From: Sesamum alatum
Taxonomy: Eukaryota > Streptophyta > Magnoliopsida > Lamiales > Pedaliaceae
Reading direction: 5' to 3'
NCBI GenBank assembly: GCA_034509735.1
Contig: JACGWO010000002.1
Coordinates: forward strand, 47,551,115 to 47,615,114
DNA: 64,000 bases
Shown here: positions 37,101 through 48,445 of the stretch, piece by piece
How positions within the stretch are numbered: the stretch's first letter is position 1
Layout: every line of letters starts with the position of its first letter
Translations under genes and position numbers: made by a program
Notes under the pieces: generated by a model
The model's database searches: none
What the model saw: the letters and a program-made list of their open reading frames with translations, nothing else
What the model was told of the DNA's origin: nothing

Positions 37101-37389
37101 CCAGTTCAACACCTACACAATTAATTCCTACATTGGGAATATTGGCTTGTGTGGGCTGCCATCGTCAAAGAGATGTGTACCGGCTGAGGATCCAGTTCCA
37201 GATCCTTCATGGCAGGGTGCGAGTTCTGCAAAAGAGAGCTTATTCGACTGGAAATTTGCATTATCAGGTTATGGATGTGGAATAGTTGTTGGTGTTGCAC
37301 TTGGGTACACATTTTTACCAGATTTGAGATACAGTAGAGGGCGTGTACAACTTAAAAGGCGAGGTAGAAGATCAGGAAGAAACTCATGA
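34162..37389 (+). CDS. LRR receptor-like protein (RLP), Ve1/RLP-type, intronless
   Basis: Plasma-membrane receptor-like protein of 1075 residues without a kinase. Related proteins (tomato Ve1 and Cf, Arabidopsis RLPs) sense microbial or damage signals through SOBIR1/BAK1 partners. Order: signal peptide (about 1-25), N-terminal LRR cap with the Cys pair in DCCLWDGVTC (about 76-85), roughly 30 plant-type LRRs, an island segment rich in Lys (around KSKNKSATLK) just before the last LRRs, a capping region with GLCGLPSSKRC, an acidic spacer (AEDPVPDPSW), one membrane segment with Gly-rich GYGCGIVVGVALGY, and a short basic tail of about 20 residues (RRGRRSGRNS). Many NxS/T sites fit glycosylation. 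One exon is typical. No frameshift is seen. The ligand is unknown. No sister RLP is nearby, which is unusual for a family that often clusters. Confidence 0.92.
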   Translation: MRLTCKHEIMLLLVFLLTIFLSSRAAKLPHSSKHLCLDDQKTSLMQLQEDILSHNSSSVSFDDNSSMKVAKWDERTDCCLWDGVTCNSFGNVVGLNLSYSRISGHIGAIFDLRHLQRLSLARNNFQLSPIPSGFERLTNLTHLNLSFSCFSDQIPAGISRLTRLVSLDLSTIPFCELPPTFNDPDFNHIFDFEELHRLRLERPNLQSFFRNLNNLTEVYLDNVDLSAQGSNWSQALSVLPRLKVLSLSHCRLSGPIHSSFANLKSLNFIKLEDNNLTSEVPRFLASFRDLQVLNLASTQLYGNFPLKVFLLPRLQIIDLSKNPLLTGVLPEFPSHSSLQLVSLYQTNFQGKLPDSIGNLKFMTNLLLYTCNFSGLIPSSLANLTSVTEIDISYNKFSGSIPPFRDSGVPKLADLRLSFNLLTGTIDPLIFTLASLKVLYLNDNHLSGKLEDFPAASSVLEQVYLNGNNLSEEIPRSISEIPSISILSLAANKFTGSLKLEAFQNLDNLTSLDLSFNSLTIGTDQPDLMFPELQELRLSRCNLTEFPTFLKKQDQLRVLNLSNNQIEGYVPKWLWTSSLNELDLSQNEVDFPEEPNQGDNANSTLSPLVKLAMRSCKVFRFPEFLKLFYGLWYLDLSGNNIEGQVPNWIWQSTLQYVNISHNRLNYVEEFSPNFSLNLLATLDVRGNLLRGSLPSGICSLSSLSILDASHNQLSGSIPECLGMMSNLTVLNLQGNKYQQIPSDFALASSLRSLNINGNLLEGQLPRSLANCKMLEVLDLGNNKITDTFPFWLDKLPELKVLVLRNNSFYGQIHLPRRNFSLTKLGIIDLSSNQFTGDLPPEFLESLDEMQLKSKNKSATLKTIGQYEYYQDSVTIMSKGNEIVLVRILTIFISLDLSNNKFHGKIPGEIGELKSLVVLNLSRNAFDGEIPSSLGDLVQLESLDLSWNKLSGTIPQQLTSLTFLAFFNISYNNLTGHVPQGNQFNTYTINSYIGNIGLCGLPSSKRCVPAEDPVPDPSWQGASSAKESLFDWKFALSGYGCGIVVGVALGYTFLPDLRYSRGRVQLKRRGRRSGRNS

Positions 37390-38299
37390 ACTCACACTCT
37401 GTACCTTTCTTGAGCTATAGACAAGTGAGAAATGATTCCACCTGGTTGCTGTAACTTCAAGAATACATATTGAGTCCATATCATGTCAACAGCTGCAGTA
37501 ATTCACTGTATTGATAATTGACTATTAAGCAATAAACCATCAGCAATGGAAGTGTGCTCTTGACAATATTATATACATGTTTCCATATGGTCGATTATTC
37601 CTCTCTTGCCGAATATGATAAACTTCAACTCCCTTTTCAATCATCTAGCTGATGAGTTGTTCCCAATCTCCTACTTGCCACATAATGGCAATTTTGCTTA
37701 GCAAAAAAGACAGTAAATCAACACTATAAAATCAATGCCTATTGTTATAGCTTCTATATGTTAGAAATGCATCCGATGCAGTTAACTATTTTCTCACAAA
37801 AGGATCTTTCTTACTAGAGACGGTAATTAAACAACTAGACTCTATTTCTTCTACATATTTTGTGAAGTTTCTCACAAAAACTAAACCTGAAAAATGCACT
37901 CTTCATGGAAAAATCTCTTTTGAATAGCAGCTCTAGTTACAAAACCTATTAAGGACCGTCTCAGACAGCATATATGACAACTAATCAAGATAACTTCAAA
38001 AGACAATGTATACTGATCCTAGTGCACATTCTTTAGCACAACTGAAAGAGGAGCCACCAAGATAATCAGATAGCAAACTTCCTAGGAGATACCCATATGT
38101 ATAAAATGTTTCAGTATCAAACTCTTATATCCTCCAACAACCCACCACTAATCTTGTATGATCTCATGTCCCGATTGTCTGGAGCTTCCAGAATTCCGCA
38201 TATGAACTGCAAATTTGCCCATTAAAAAATGGAATAATAAAGCAGCAATCACAGGACAAATCAAGAATGATAAATGTATAATCGTTGAAACGCCCCAAG
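37390..38299. other. RLP 3' flank, no gene seen
   Basis: Unique-looking AT-rich DNA. It grades into the broken transposase at about 38300. Upstream parts of that transposase (BED zinc finger) were looked for here and not found. Confidence 0.5.
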
Positions 38300-39415
38300 A
38301 ACACATGGTTCGTATAGTAGTTAAGTATGTTCGACAGTCACCTGTTAGGTTAAAGAAATTTAATGATTTTGTTGTTGAGGAGAAGGTTGAAAGCAAAAAA
38401 TCATTATGTTTAGATGTTCCAACAAGATGGAATTCGGTTTATATTATGTTAGAGACGACAGTGACTTTTCAAGGCTGTGTTTGAAAAATATGATATCTCT
38501 AATGCTGATTTTCGTGGTGATTTTATGCTTGATGGACCTTATGGAAAAATAGGTTTGCCTAGCCAATATGACTGGGTTATGGTGGAAAGATTTGTGAAAG
38601 TGTTGCAATATTTCTACAAGCTCACCGTTCGAATTTCTGAGTCTTCGTATGTGACATCTAACATGTTTTTTTTTATGAAATAAGTGATTTGGATGAGTTG
38701 TTGAAGGGATGGCTTATGAGTGATGATGATATTTTGGTAGACATGGCACGACAAATAAAGGTGAAATTTGATGAGTATTGGGGTGATGTGGAAAAAATGA
38801 ATATGATGTTACATGTTGCTGTCATGCTTGATCCCCACTTTAAATTCAGTTATGTGCAGTATGTTTTCAATGATCTGTACGGGCCTGAACGTGGAGAGCA
38901 AATGGGAAATTTGGCAAAAAATGCTCTCTATGATGTTTTTGAAGAATACAAGAAATTGTATTCTTCCACAACATCAAGCTCTTCTTGTACTACTCCTGGT
39001 AAATCATGGCAAGATGATTTAAATGAAAGTAGGAGAGCTCGTATGAAGCATTTCCACCAAATGATATCTGAGCTTAGAGGCATGGATAAATCGGAGTTAG
39101 ATGTCTATCTAAATGAAGGATTTGTGGAAGATTCTCCAACTTTTGATATCATGGATTGGTGGAAATTGCGTAGTTCTAAATTTTCCATTTTATCAAGATT
39201 GGCACAGGATGTGTTAGCCATGCCTATATCTACCATAGCCTCGGAGTCTGCTTTCATTACTAAAGGTCACACCATTGATGATTTTATAGCGTCATTGACT
39301 CCTAAGATGGCACAAGCTCTAATTTGTTGTCAAGATTGACTTCGACACACTCCAGTCAAGCCCGTGGAAGAGGACTATGACTTTATTCAGAAAATTGAAA
39401 AAGGTATAGTTTAAT
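38300..39415 (+). pseudogene. Broken hAT transposase (RICESLEEPER-type), C-terminal part
   Basis: Matches the RNase-H-fold and hATC dimerisation parts of plant Ac/hAT transposases: CLDVPTRWNSVY, then a DEYWGDVEKMN block and VMLDPHFKF, ending in the diagnostic SRLAQDVLAMPISTIASES and SLTPKMAQALICCQD. Three defects are visible: an extra base near 38472, a missing base in the T-run near 38670, and TGA at 39337-39339 where the family has Trp; the homologous frame continues afterwards to about 39415 (LRHTPVKPVEEDYDF). The N-terminal BED finger is absent. The remaining sequence is well conserved, so the element died fairly recently. No flanking hAT ends were identified, and it need not be the source of the hAT element at 13811. 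Confidence 0.88.
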
Positions 39416-39419
39416 ATTT

Positions 39420-40720
39420 TTTTTATAAAAAAAATAGTTTATTAACATCTTATTCTAATTTTCTAATATCTTGTTTATAATGATATACTTGTAGATATCG
39501 TATCAAGTGTTGTCTCTGAGTAAAATATCATTGATTTATGATATCATATGTTTTTCACGTAAGTATGAATTGTCTTCTTGTATTTGTAGTTGTATGATTG
39601 TATTGGTGATAAGACACACTCTAATGCTCCTATGCGTGTTTATCTCGAGTATTTTGGAAGGATTTTATTGCATACATCCTTGAATTATTCATATTTTGAA
39701 TGTAAGAGTTATTATGACAAATTTTGATGAAAATAGAGGTAAAATGACTTAATTAGATTCAGGGAGTGATTAAGAGGAATGAGAGAACAGAAGCAGACTT
39801 GAACAATCAATAAGGCTTGATCATGTCCTATTGAATACTCAAGTATGTTTGCACGAGAATAGGAGATTGGGCAAGATTTTGGCAAAGATTAACTTCCTTT
39901 AATCGGTTGAAACTTAGAAGGCAAGTAGATATATAGACGCTTTTGTGCTGATAAAAAGGATTTTTGAGCGAAAAATGCAGCTTGTTATGAGGTCTTAGGG
40001 TTTTAGGTTTTTCTCCCTTTTCTCTTTAGTTCATATTTTCTTGAGATTTTAGTTTTTCCTTAATGCGTCATGTGTAACTAATCCCCTTTTCTAATTCAAG
40101 GGTGATGTTGAACCCTTTACTATGTTATGAGGTCTTGTGTTTATTTGATTTCTTCAAGTATGTCGTGTCTTGATTTTATTATTTATTGGGATGATTATTA
40201 TTGATATATCTGACAAATTAATTCGGTATTAATTATTCTATATCCAAGAGTTCAATGAATTCATAAATGAATTGTATGAGCGGCAAACAAATTCATTATG
40301 TGTTTTGTCTGATTTATATGTAGGGACAAGGAAACTAGCTTAGACAATTCCAACTATCTCAGTTATTTCATTTAGGTTTAATTATTTTCACATATGCAAA
40401 TGTTATTATCCATTTGATACGAAACGCTATCATGCCCAATTAATGAGAATATCAGATAATAACTTTTCATTTAGATGCCGAGTCAAACCAATTACAATAG
40501 GTAAACATGAATTTATTATGAGTATCTCAATATATTTCAAAGATAAATGCTTGAGCGTGAAATTAATCATTCGTAATCAAAGATCAACGTAATAATAGGG
40601 TAATATACTCACTTTAATTAGATTAGGAAATTAATCCTTTTTTCTCTTGGAATTTGATCTGGTCCACTACTGCTACAGTTATAGGATCAGTAAACTATAT
40701 TTTACGGCTTCGACAATCGG
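39420..40720 (+). other. Probable old LTR-retrotransposon remnant
   Basis: Between 39950 and 40170 the sequence has the flavour of a plant Gypsy-type LTR (GGGTTTTAGGTTTTTCTCCC, then a GGTGATGTTGAACCC block). No second LTR, primer-binding site or gag/pol frame was found, so this is a tentative reading. Confidence 0.3.
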
Positions 40721-40849
40721 TCATTGGTGTTTTATAACCTCTTTTTCTTGTTTTGTTTTTTAATTGGTGACATACAGCCATGGCCCAGGCACCATGAAGG
40801 AAGTTCAATCTCAAGTTCTCATCTGCTGAATTCTCATCATTCAAAATTT

Positions 40850-41290
40850 CAGGTTTACATTGAAAAGGCATATGACAAATTAGAATGGACCTTCATCCTA
40901 TCTATACTAGAAAAATTGGATTTCCCTCAACTCTTGAAAAAATTCTAACATATATTAAAACAATGGATCTTATTCGTGCTTGTTTTTTTAAATGAAACGA
41001 TGAACTATTTTTTTTTTATTTTGAATAAATCGATTACAATCATTCATATCAAATATCTTATATTTAATAATTTACCAATAACTATAACAATCTATGCTAA
41101 TCACCTACTATAGAGTAGAATTATACTTACTATTAAGTAGAACAACGACTCATGCTAGCGGGGTACGAACCTATGACTTTAAGAGTCATGTGGTCTCAGT
41201 TTCACCAATTAAGTTAAGCTTCACTGGCCTTATTCGTGCATGTTAATTACCCATCTTCTCAATTTTTATTGTTACCTATTTTATTTTATT
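40850..41290 (+). mobile_element. LINE reverse-transcriptase fragment, split by a SINE
   Basis: The frame at 40850-40948 reads YIEKAYDKLEWTFILSILEK, the LINE-type RT block K-AYD-LEW-FI. With the SINE at 40985-41228 and one target copy disregarded, RT-like similarity appears to run on weakly past 41244. The fragment is short, has stops and cannot be functional. Confidence 0.65.
40985..41228 (-). mobile_element. tRNA-derived SINE, 244 bp, 16-bp target duplication
   Basis: CTTATTCGTGCTTGTT (40969-40984) and CTTATTCGTGCATGTT (41229-41244) flank it with one mismatch. On the minus strand it starts at 41228 with a tRNA-like head: A-box TAACTTAATTGG near 41216-41205 and B-box AGGTTCGTACCC at 41172-41161. 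It ends in an A-rich tail next to the left duplication. Confidence 0.8.
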
Positions 41291-43678
41291 TTATTAAATA
41301 AATATAATAAAAAAATTAAATTATATAAATGCATCAATTATGCTTCAATCATGGTTTAAATTTTCCATGCGTTTCCATCGAAATTATGGAAACGTTTCCC
41401 TTTTTGATATTATATAAATAAAAATACATGGTAGTTTTGAAATTATCTAGTTTCTTTTTAAACACTTCATTTTTCTTATTTTTCTTTCGAAATCTTTGAG
41501 TTTCCTAAGAAACTTTTTATTTTTCCTCATTTTTTAGCGAAATATTTATTTCATACTTTTAGCTACAAATATATAAATTCTTGTGTTATACATAAGTATT
41601 TCATTTAATGATAACAAATTTAATATTAAGCTAAATTAATAATGTTATATATATAAGTATCAATGTAATATAGATATTTTATAACACATAGTTAAACGTA
41701 AATATTATATTATTATTTAGTTTTAATAGCAACTACATCAATTAATAACTCCAAATACATAATTATACTACATAAAAATAATGTAAATTGGCTAAATGAT
41801 ACAAAATTAAACTACATATAGATTAAAAAAATAAAGGTAATATTTTAAAATTTTTTTATGAGTATTACGTATGTTTCTTTAATTTTATGATTTTTCCAGA
41901 ATATTTCCGAAATGTTTCCAATATTTATAAACTCGAAACGTTTGTTGGAAACAAAGCTTTAACCCATGATTTCAATCACTAGTAAAAGTTAAAGGCGCAC
42001 CCATGGGCCACCTCTTACAGATCCGATAACCCAATAAGAAGCCCATAAAGAGTAATGACCCGGCCCAAAATAGGAGAAAAATGGATCTTTTGGTACGAAT
42101 GGAGTAGAAGAGGCCACGTCGCCTGAATTAAAACCTCGTACCCCTGCCGACGACGATCTGTACACCTGTGCATTCATTTCTTATCTACTTATCACAATTT
42201 TAATATACAATAAATTTTTGTTTTTGATTTTTATATTGGGATATTATTAATTATTTGGCAGCATACATCATAGAACACCCACTTTTTTAATTATTAAACC
42301 CACTTGCACACAAATGATAAAATATATAGGTTTTTTTTAAATAATTATTCTATTGAAATATTTGCATTTACGCTCTCTGATTTATGGTCTATTTACACAA
42401 AATTTTCATATTTTTGCATACATTAAAAAAGTTACCCCTATCAATTTAAAAATAAGGATAGTTTGTATAATATTGTTAACACTTTTCCGGGGTGTATGTA
42501 TATTTGTATAAATAGTTAATAAATTAGGGTGTAATTATTTCAATTCTTTGCATTGGATAAAAATATATCACTCTTATATGATTTGAAATATTTTAGATGT
42601 TAATCAATGAAGTGATGTTTTCTACTATTTTATCTTGAAAAAGAATTGGTTGAGAGTTAATAATAATTATGGAAACAAAAAGAAATTCTATTTAAGAAAT
42701 TGTGTCCTATTTCAAAACAAAGTTATCAATTTAAGCTAATAAAATTATGTAATTTAAAAATACGGGACTGCGGACGGACATGATTGAATTTATTGTTGTA
42801 AAGTATGTTCTATTTTCTACTTTATTTGACATACACATATCATGTGTATAAAATCTTTCCCAAAATAAAATTCATGATGCCATCCTTATATATGTAGTAT
42901 GTGTATGTTGAATGTAATAAAAGATAGAATAGGGTTTGCAATAGAAAATTTAATGGGTCGTGAACAATGTAATAATCATTCTTCAGTTTTGATGATGTCA
43001 ATATATCTTGCGGATGTTTAGTAAGCATCTGTCTCAACTCAATTGGTTAAACATAATAAATCAAGTTTGAAAATAATTTTTTCGTACGATAAGTCTTGAA
43101 GTTTGGCATCAACTCAGTTAGATCAAGACATAAAGATTTTCAATTTTGATTTTATTCCAGTAATTACAGCTCGTAGCTATCGAGTTCGTACAAGTTTTTA
43201 TGGTGATGGAACCTCAAGCAATTCTAAGGATAAAAGTGTCATTTCTTCCTTTAAGATTTATTTTGTGTAACGATTGATTAGGGACTAATACGACATATTA
43301 TAGTGATACCTCGCTGCACATCGATTAGGAACCAATAATATAAGTACCATACAAGATTGAGATAAAGAACTCAAGTGCATCCATTGAATATTCTATTTTA
43401 ACGAGTTGTTCATAGTTGAATTTCAGGATACACTCACTGTATTTAGAGATAATTTTCGCATCTAACTGACTCGCGGGCCCAGGACATGACATTACACAAA
43501 CACATAACACACATCAAAATTACTAGGAAGATAATATTGAATATTGGCCCTTATACCTATACCTTCTTTTGAGTTAGAGTTCTTGAGCAATCTTTATGAT
43601 TTTTCCACAATATCTCTTTTTTTTTTTTTTCTTTCTTCATATTTTCAAAAATTTTATAAGAACAAATAGTTATAATTT
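41291..43678. other. Intergenic AT-rich DNA, no gene seen
   Basis: Mostly low-complexity AT. A GC-richer patch at 41990-42180 has TGGGCC/GGCCCA motifs like plant site-II promoter elements, but no gene follows on either strand. A weak foldback around 42350-42555 may be another old MITE. Confidence 0.4.
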
Positions 43679-44121
43679 TGGGGTATTTGCAAAAATTTAA
43701 ATTAGTTCTTTTCGTATTATAATTTAAATAAAGCTATGACGTTGTCTGAAAATATAATTTCCGCTTAAACTTCTCTTAAATTAAGTTAAAATATGCTTAA
43801 AAGTTGAGAGCCGGTGAGAAGTGCTTATTGCAGCTTACGGGTATTTCTGAAAATAAGTTTAACTTCTTTATGAAATTTTTGCTCTAATTATTTTTTGCAT
43901 ATTTTATAAATGCCCAATCGCAATCACAGCTAAAATCTACGAACTTCTCAGTAATCTAGTAATACACCAACTTTTTTACCAATTACTTTCAAATCAACTT
44001 TTTCGTACTTAGAACTTACTTCCAAATATTTTCAATTTTCAGATCTTAGTTATTTATTTCTCTCTCTCCAAAAAGAAATTAAGTTACTTTTGTAAAAATA
44101 TAAGTTTTCGCAAACACCCCA
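43679..44121. mobile_element. MITE with GTGTTTGCAAA-type ends, copy 3
   Basis: The left end TGGGGTATTTGCAAAAATTT and the right end TTTTCGCAAACACCCCA are inverted. Non-coding AT-rich interior with AGCTTA/TAAGCT motifs near both ends. Confidence 0.6.
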
Positions 44122-46733
44122 TTTAATCAGATTCATGTCATCTCGAGAGATATGTTAAAAATTATAAATTATGGGGAAAAAAGGAATAAATTCTATATTT
44201 TATTGGAGAATTGAGAAATAGAAAAATAAATTGATTTATGAATTTAAAATAATTAAATATTCAAAAATATTATCTCAATTTGAGAGTTCCTTACACCTTC
44301 ATTTGGGGCGGCAAGAGCAAATTTCTGACAAACTATCATAAAAGGGCAAAATCCGAGGTACCGTAATTACACGCGCCACGTAGCGCGTACTATGATCTAG
44401 AATAAAGTCTCGTTAAGGAAAAGGTACCACTGTAACCTGCGATGCGGCCGACCGTACCTTATCCACACTGTCATTCTTGATGCTCACGTGGCAGCTTCCT
44501 ATTGGACTAATCACCTGATTATGATTGGAGAAAAACCACCTAGCTGTTTGAGGTGATGAAACCCTGTACATTTATCTTAATATTTAAATAAATTTGTGAA
44601 ATTCAAAATTTAGCCCAAAAATAAATTCAAAATATTAAAAATATATAAATACATATTTTGACTTCAGACTTAATATATGCTTTTTTTTTAACAAAATTTA
44701 TTTTTCTCGATCAGCTTAGCGATTTATAAAGCAAAGCGCGATCCTCATAGGTCAATTTAAAGTCGATAAGTTATAGTATTTTGATTTAATACAAGCTAGT
44801 AAGAGATGTTTTAATGGTAAATGTATGTGGGCTAACATTATACTAAAATCAACTTTTACGAGTGTATTGAAATTTTATAAATATTTATATCTATATACGA
44901 ACGCACACCTCCACTTCGTATTTTCTGCATAGTGTTGTATGCATTTATTATTCCCGTCATAATTTCTATAATTATAATTTTTAATTGTATGATTTGCAAC
45001 AATTTTTTATGGGTACGATCGCACCTGCAACCAAACACTGCAATTCTAAGATAAAATGTGTCATTATCTTAAAATATATATATATAGTATGCAAATGTTT
45101 GAACTTAGAAATAGAAAATTTGATTGACAAATGAAACCTCATTTGTGTGATATTAATAATTATTAATTTTTGCAAGTGGCCCTTTGTGTGGGGGAAGGGG
45201 GACAAAGGAATGAAAATGGGAAGTGGGGCTTAGTCCAAGTTGCCCTTTTTAGAGTGTGAAATGACAAGAATGCCCCTCTTCTTGCAAATTGACATCATCC
45301 ATGATGTTTTCTTTCCCCTCCAAAGAATCCTTTTCTAATGTAGTTGACCCTTAAAAAAACACTATTGTTTGTTATCAAGAGTGACATGCGTGTCTCTCTA
45401 AACAAGGAAACTTCTTACATATTAATTAGGACCATCGTACTCATAATTTTATTTTATTTTTTTGTCTAATTCAAGATTTTAGTAGATGTGATAAGTACTC
45501 TTAGATTATCAATTCAACAAATATCAATTCAACAAATATGAAACGGGCTCGAAAGAAAACGAATAAATCATAAATTTATGAAGTTAAACTTATATTTATG
45601 TAGTTGGATTAATTGTTGTTGTCAGTTGTAGTTTTCAACACAACAGTCCCAACAAATTGTTTCAGATTAAAAATCATCGATCCAATTCCTAGTAAAATTA
45701 TTTGGATTATATTATAACAATCAATCATTCTGTCTGATGCATATTATTTATATTAATACGACAATATATATATATATATATAATTCATCAAGAAAAGAAT
45801 AGTACGTGTTCGAATTACGGACAAATTACATTAAAAAAAAAAAGAAAAAGAAAATTCTAGAGAAAGAAATTGAATGGGCTTTCAGTTTCATGATTTGAGG
45901 TACGTAGTTGTCAAGAGAAAAGACAAGAAGGGGCATCCTATGCCCCCACAAACGTAAGTACAAACTACATTGAAATCTTGAATCATGTGGGGTGTCCTTT
46001 GACACAAGAGAAGGGGCATTTTCACACACCACACACACCAATTGCACCTTCTTCTCTTTTCTTGGTCACACAAATCTTGAAATTTGTTAACTATTTATGG
46101 TAAAATTAAAATAATTGATTCCAAATTCCACCAATATTTAGTGATCATGTCCAGATTAAGTATCATAGGTTTCAATCGGGCCGTGTCCAGAAATTACAAA
46201 ATTTGATACGTTTATGTAAAAATCTTTCGATAGTTAAATCAGTATCTGGCACCATGTGTCCAACCATCAATTAGGCTCCGTCCAAGTATGTGGGGTTTGA
46301 CGATATTTTCTTTACGTACGGAGGGTATTTTAGAATTTTTATAATAGATATACATATGTATTCACACATTAATAGAGAAGTTGTAGCCCTAAAAGGTAGT
46401 GGTATTAAAAAAATGTGTTGAGATTTTTGTACTTATCAAATGCGTACTTATCATTATTTTGTACTTTATTTCCAAAAAAAGGACACTCGTACTACTAAAT
46501 TAATTATTGCATGTCCATTTCCTCATGACTCATGCCTTCATCCTGTTTTATACGTACGACCCTTCTTTTCCTTTCTTCTGATTTTGACCGATAGAATAAT
46601 GAGGGGTGAAATTGAAAAAATTCGAGGACTTTAATTATTAAAAAATATCATATAATTCAGTAATGTTAGTTTTTATAATCTAACGAATATACGAATATTA
46701 ATAAGAGAACGACTAATCATATAGGAGAACATA
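44122..46733. other. Intergenic; isolated promoter-like patch at 44340-44560
   Basis: The patch is GC-richer than its surroundings and holds CACGTGGC (44485-44492, G-box/ABRE type), an inverted CCAAT (44501-44505) and GCCACGTAGCGCG. No gene starts beside it on either strand. The rest is AT-rich, with a TA microsatellite near 45765-45782. Confidence 0.4.
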
Positions 46734-46894
46734 GGAAAAAATGCAAGCAACTCCCCTATAGTATTTTAAATGAGCAAAAATCCGAGTTAAATTGCTTCAT
46801 TTTAAAAAATACTGGGGGGTAAATTATTATTTTTCTTATAGGAGGATAATTAACTCATTTGCAATATTATAGGGGGATAAATTACATTAAACCC
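46734..46894. mobile_element. MULE-like MITE, 161 bp, 9-bp target duplication (family copy B)
   Basis: Foldback with ends GGAAAAAATGCAAGC and ATTAAACCC. The flanks GAGAACATA (46725-46733) and GAGAAAATA (46895-46903) agree at 8 of 9 bases. The interior (AAATTGCTTCATTTT, GGGGGGTAAATT) matches the element at 33543-33776. Confidence 0.75.
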
Positions 46895-47738
46895 GAGAAA
46901 ATATGTAATAAATATATTTTATGCCTAGGTATTAAAATGCAAATAAATACCAAAAAGAATTTCCATGAATCACAATCAACGTGTTTTGCTTTTTATTTTA
47001 GCCGGGGGATTTTTCTTTTTCACATTGATTATTAAACTTGATTAGAATATTTTTATAATTTTATTATTTTCTATCATCTTTATTTCTGGACATTTATGAG
47101 AAATTCATTATTTAGCAACTTATATTAAAAGTCAAATTCAAAATGCATTGTGGAATTTAAAGAACATATTCAACTTGCATCTTTTTATGAAGAATTAGTA
47201 GTTATTTTAGAGTATTTCTATTTTCATTTAGTTACAAAAAATAACACTATTGGAGTACATGATAAGTTTTCTTGGAAATTATTAAACATGAGCGTTTTTT
47301 CGATTCTACGCCCTCATTACTAGAATACTCCTCTATTTTGATTAGATCTTGATAAAACTTAATTATCAGGGGCCATAATGGGATTTGTCTAAAAGATAAG
47401 TAATTATTATGGTGCATTTTTTGCATTGATATAAGCAAGCGTACCAAATTGGTGATAAATGAGGAGCTTGAGTGATTTACATGCCCTAAGGTTTTCTTTC
47501 CCTAACGATGCGCTTTTTGCAAAACAAACTTGAGAAGCTCATAAGAAATCAAAGCGGACAATACCTTGCACAAGGGGGCACATATCTAGTCGGAAGCTAC
47601 CTCACATTGGAAGACGGACAAAAAGTGGAACGAAAGGCAAAGAAAAGAAACTAAATCAAGAGATTTGAAAATTTTAAATCGGGTCTATCGGCCCAATCCA
47701 TCAGAACTCGAATCTAAAAATTCTTGATGTGGGTTTTT
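46895..47738. other. Intergenic, no gene seen
   Basis: AT-rich, slightly GC-richer after 47460. No recognisable protein. Confidence 0.4.
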
Positions 47739-48445
47739 TGTTTCAGACCCGACCAGTTGTCATTCTTAATTATTTAATATTGTTTTTTCATAGGATGAAT
47801 TTCTTGTAGGGAATGAATGAGACAGATAGTGCGTACGAAGTCGAGGCAAGAGTTAGACTCTTTATTTTTAAGACAATTATTGCCCTACTCTGGTGTTCAC
47901 GGAATCGGCAATTTGTCTCTCAATATACAACGACTTTATATCTCAAAGTAGCAGCACTGCAAACTTTGAGAAACGGCGAACCAAACGATATTTTGAAACT
48001 CTCTTGCTAAACTCTAGAATGCTTTGTATGCTTAAGAATGCTATGAATGGGTTGAATTCCTATCATCCATCTCTATCATCAATGAATCAAATAAAATGAA
48101 ATGGGAGGCCTATTTATAGGAGTTGGAAAGGTGTTTCGAACGAACATGTCCAATCAGAAAAGATGCCTTTGAAAGTTTATGACCTTTCATCCGAATGAAC
48201 GCATCATTTCATCCAAAGGGTTTCACCCAATGGACACATCATTTCAACCAGAGGACACACCCATTAAGTTGATCAGACACGATCGGATGATGATTGGGGC
48301 CCATCAACCATCATCTTCGTGTCACGAGCTATCATGAGCCATCACGAGCTGTCATGAGTTATCACGAACTTGTTATGCGTCACACATCGTAATCAATCAC
48401 TTGTTACGATTTATTTTTTAATTTATCATTCACCATTTTCCAACA
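47739..48445 (-). mobile_element. Probable solo LTR, Copia-like
   Basis: On the minus strand it starts TGTTGGAAAATGG at 48445 and ends in CA at 47739, with T-runs on both sides that could be a 5-bp duplication (TTTTT, weak). A TATAAATAGG box lies at 48109-48120 (minus), followed by a region rich in short imperfect repeats as in LTR R-U5. Near the 5' end are three imperfect units of the type ATCACGAGCT (48318-48370). No internal retrotransposon frame is present. Confidence 0.5.

Noticed and set aside
41989..42177. 62-residue minus-strand ORF
   Set aside because: Short, no recognisable domain, and it lies in a promoter-like GC patch without splice or leader support.
48318..48370. Short tandem repeats that might suggest a CRISPR-like array
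   Set aside because: Imperfect contiguous units without spacers, inside a probable plant LTR.
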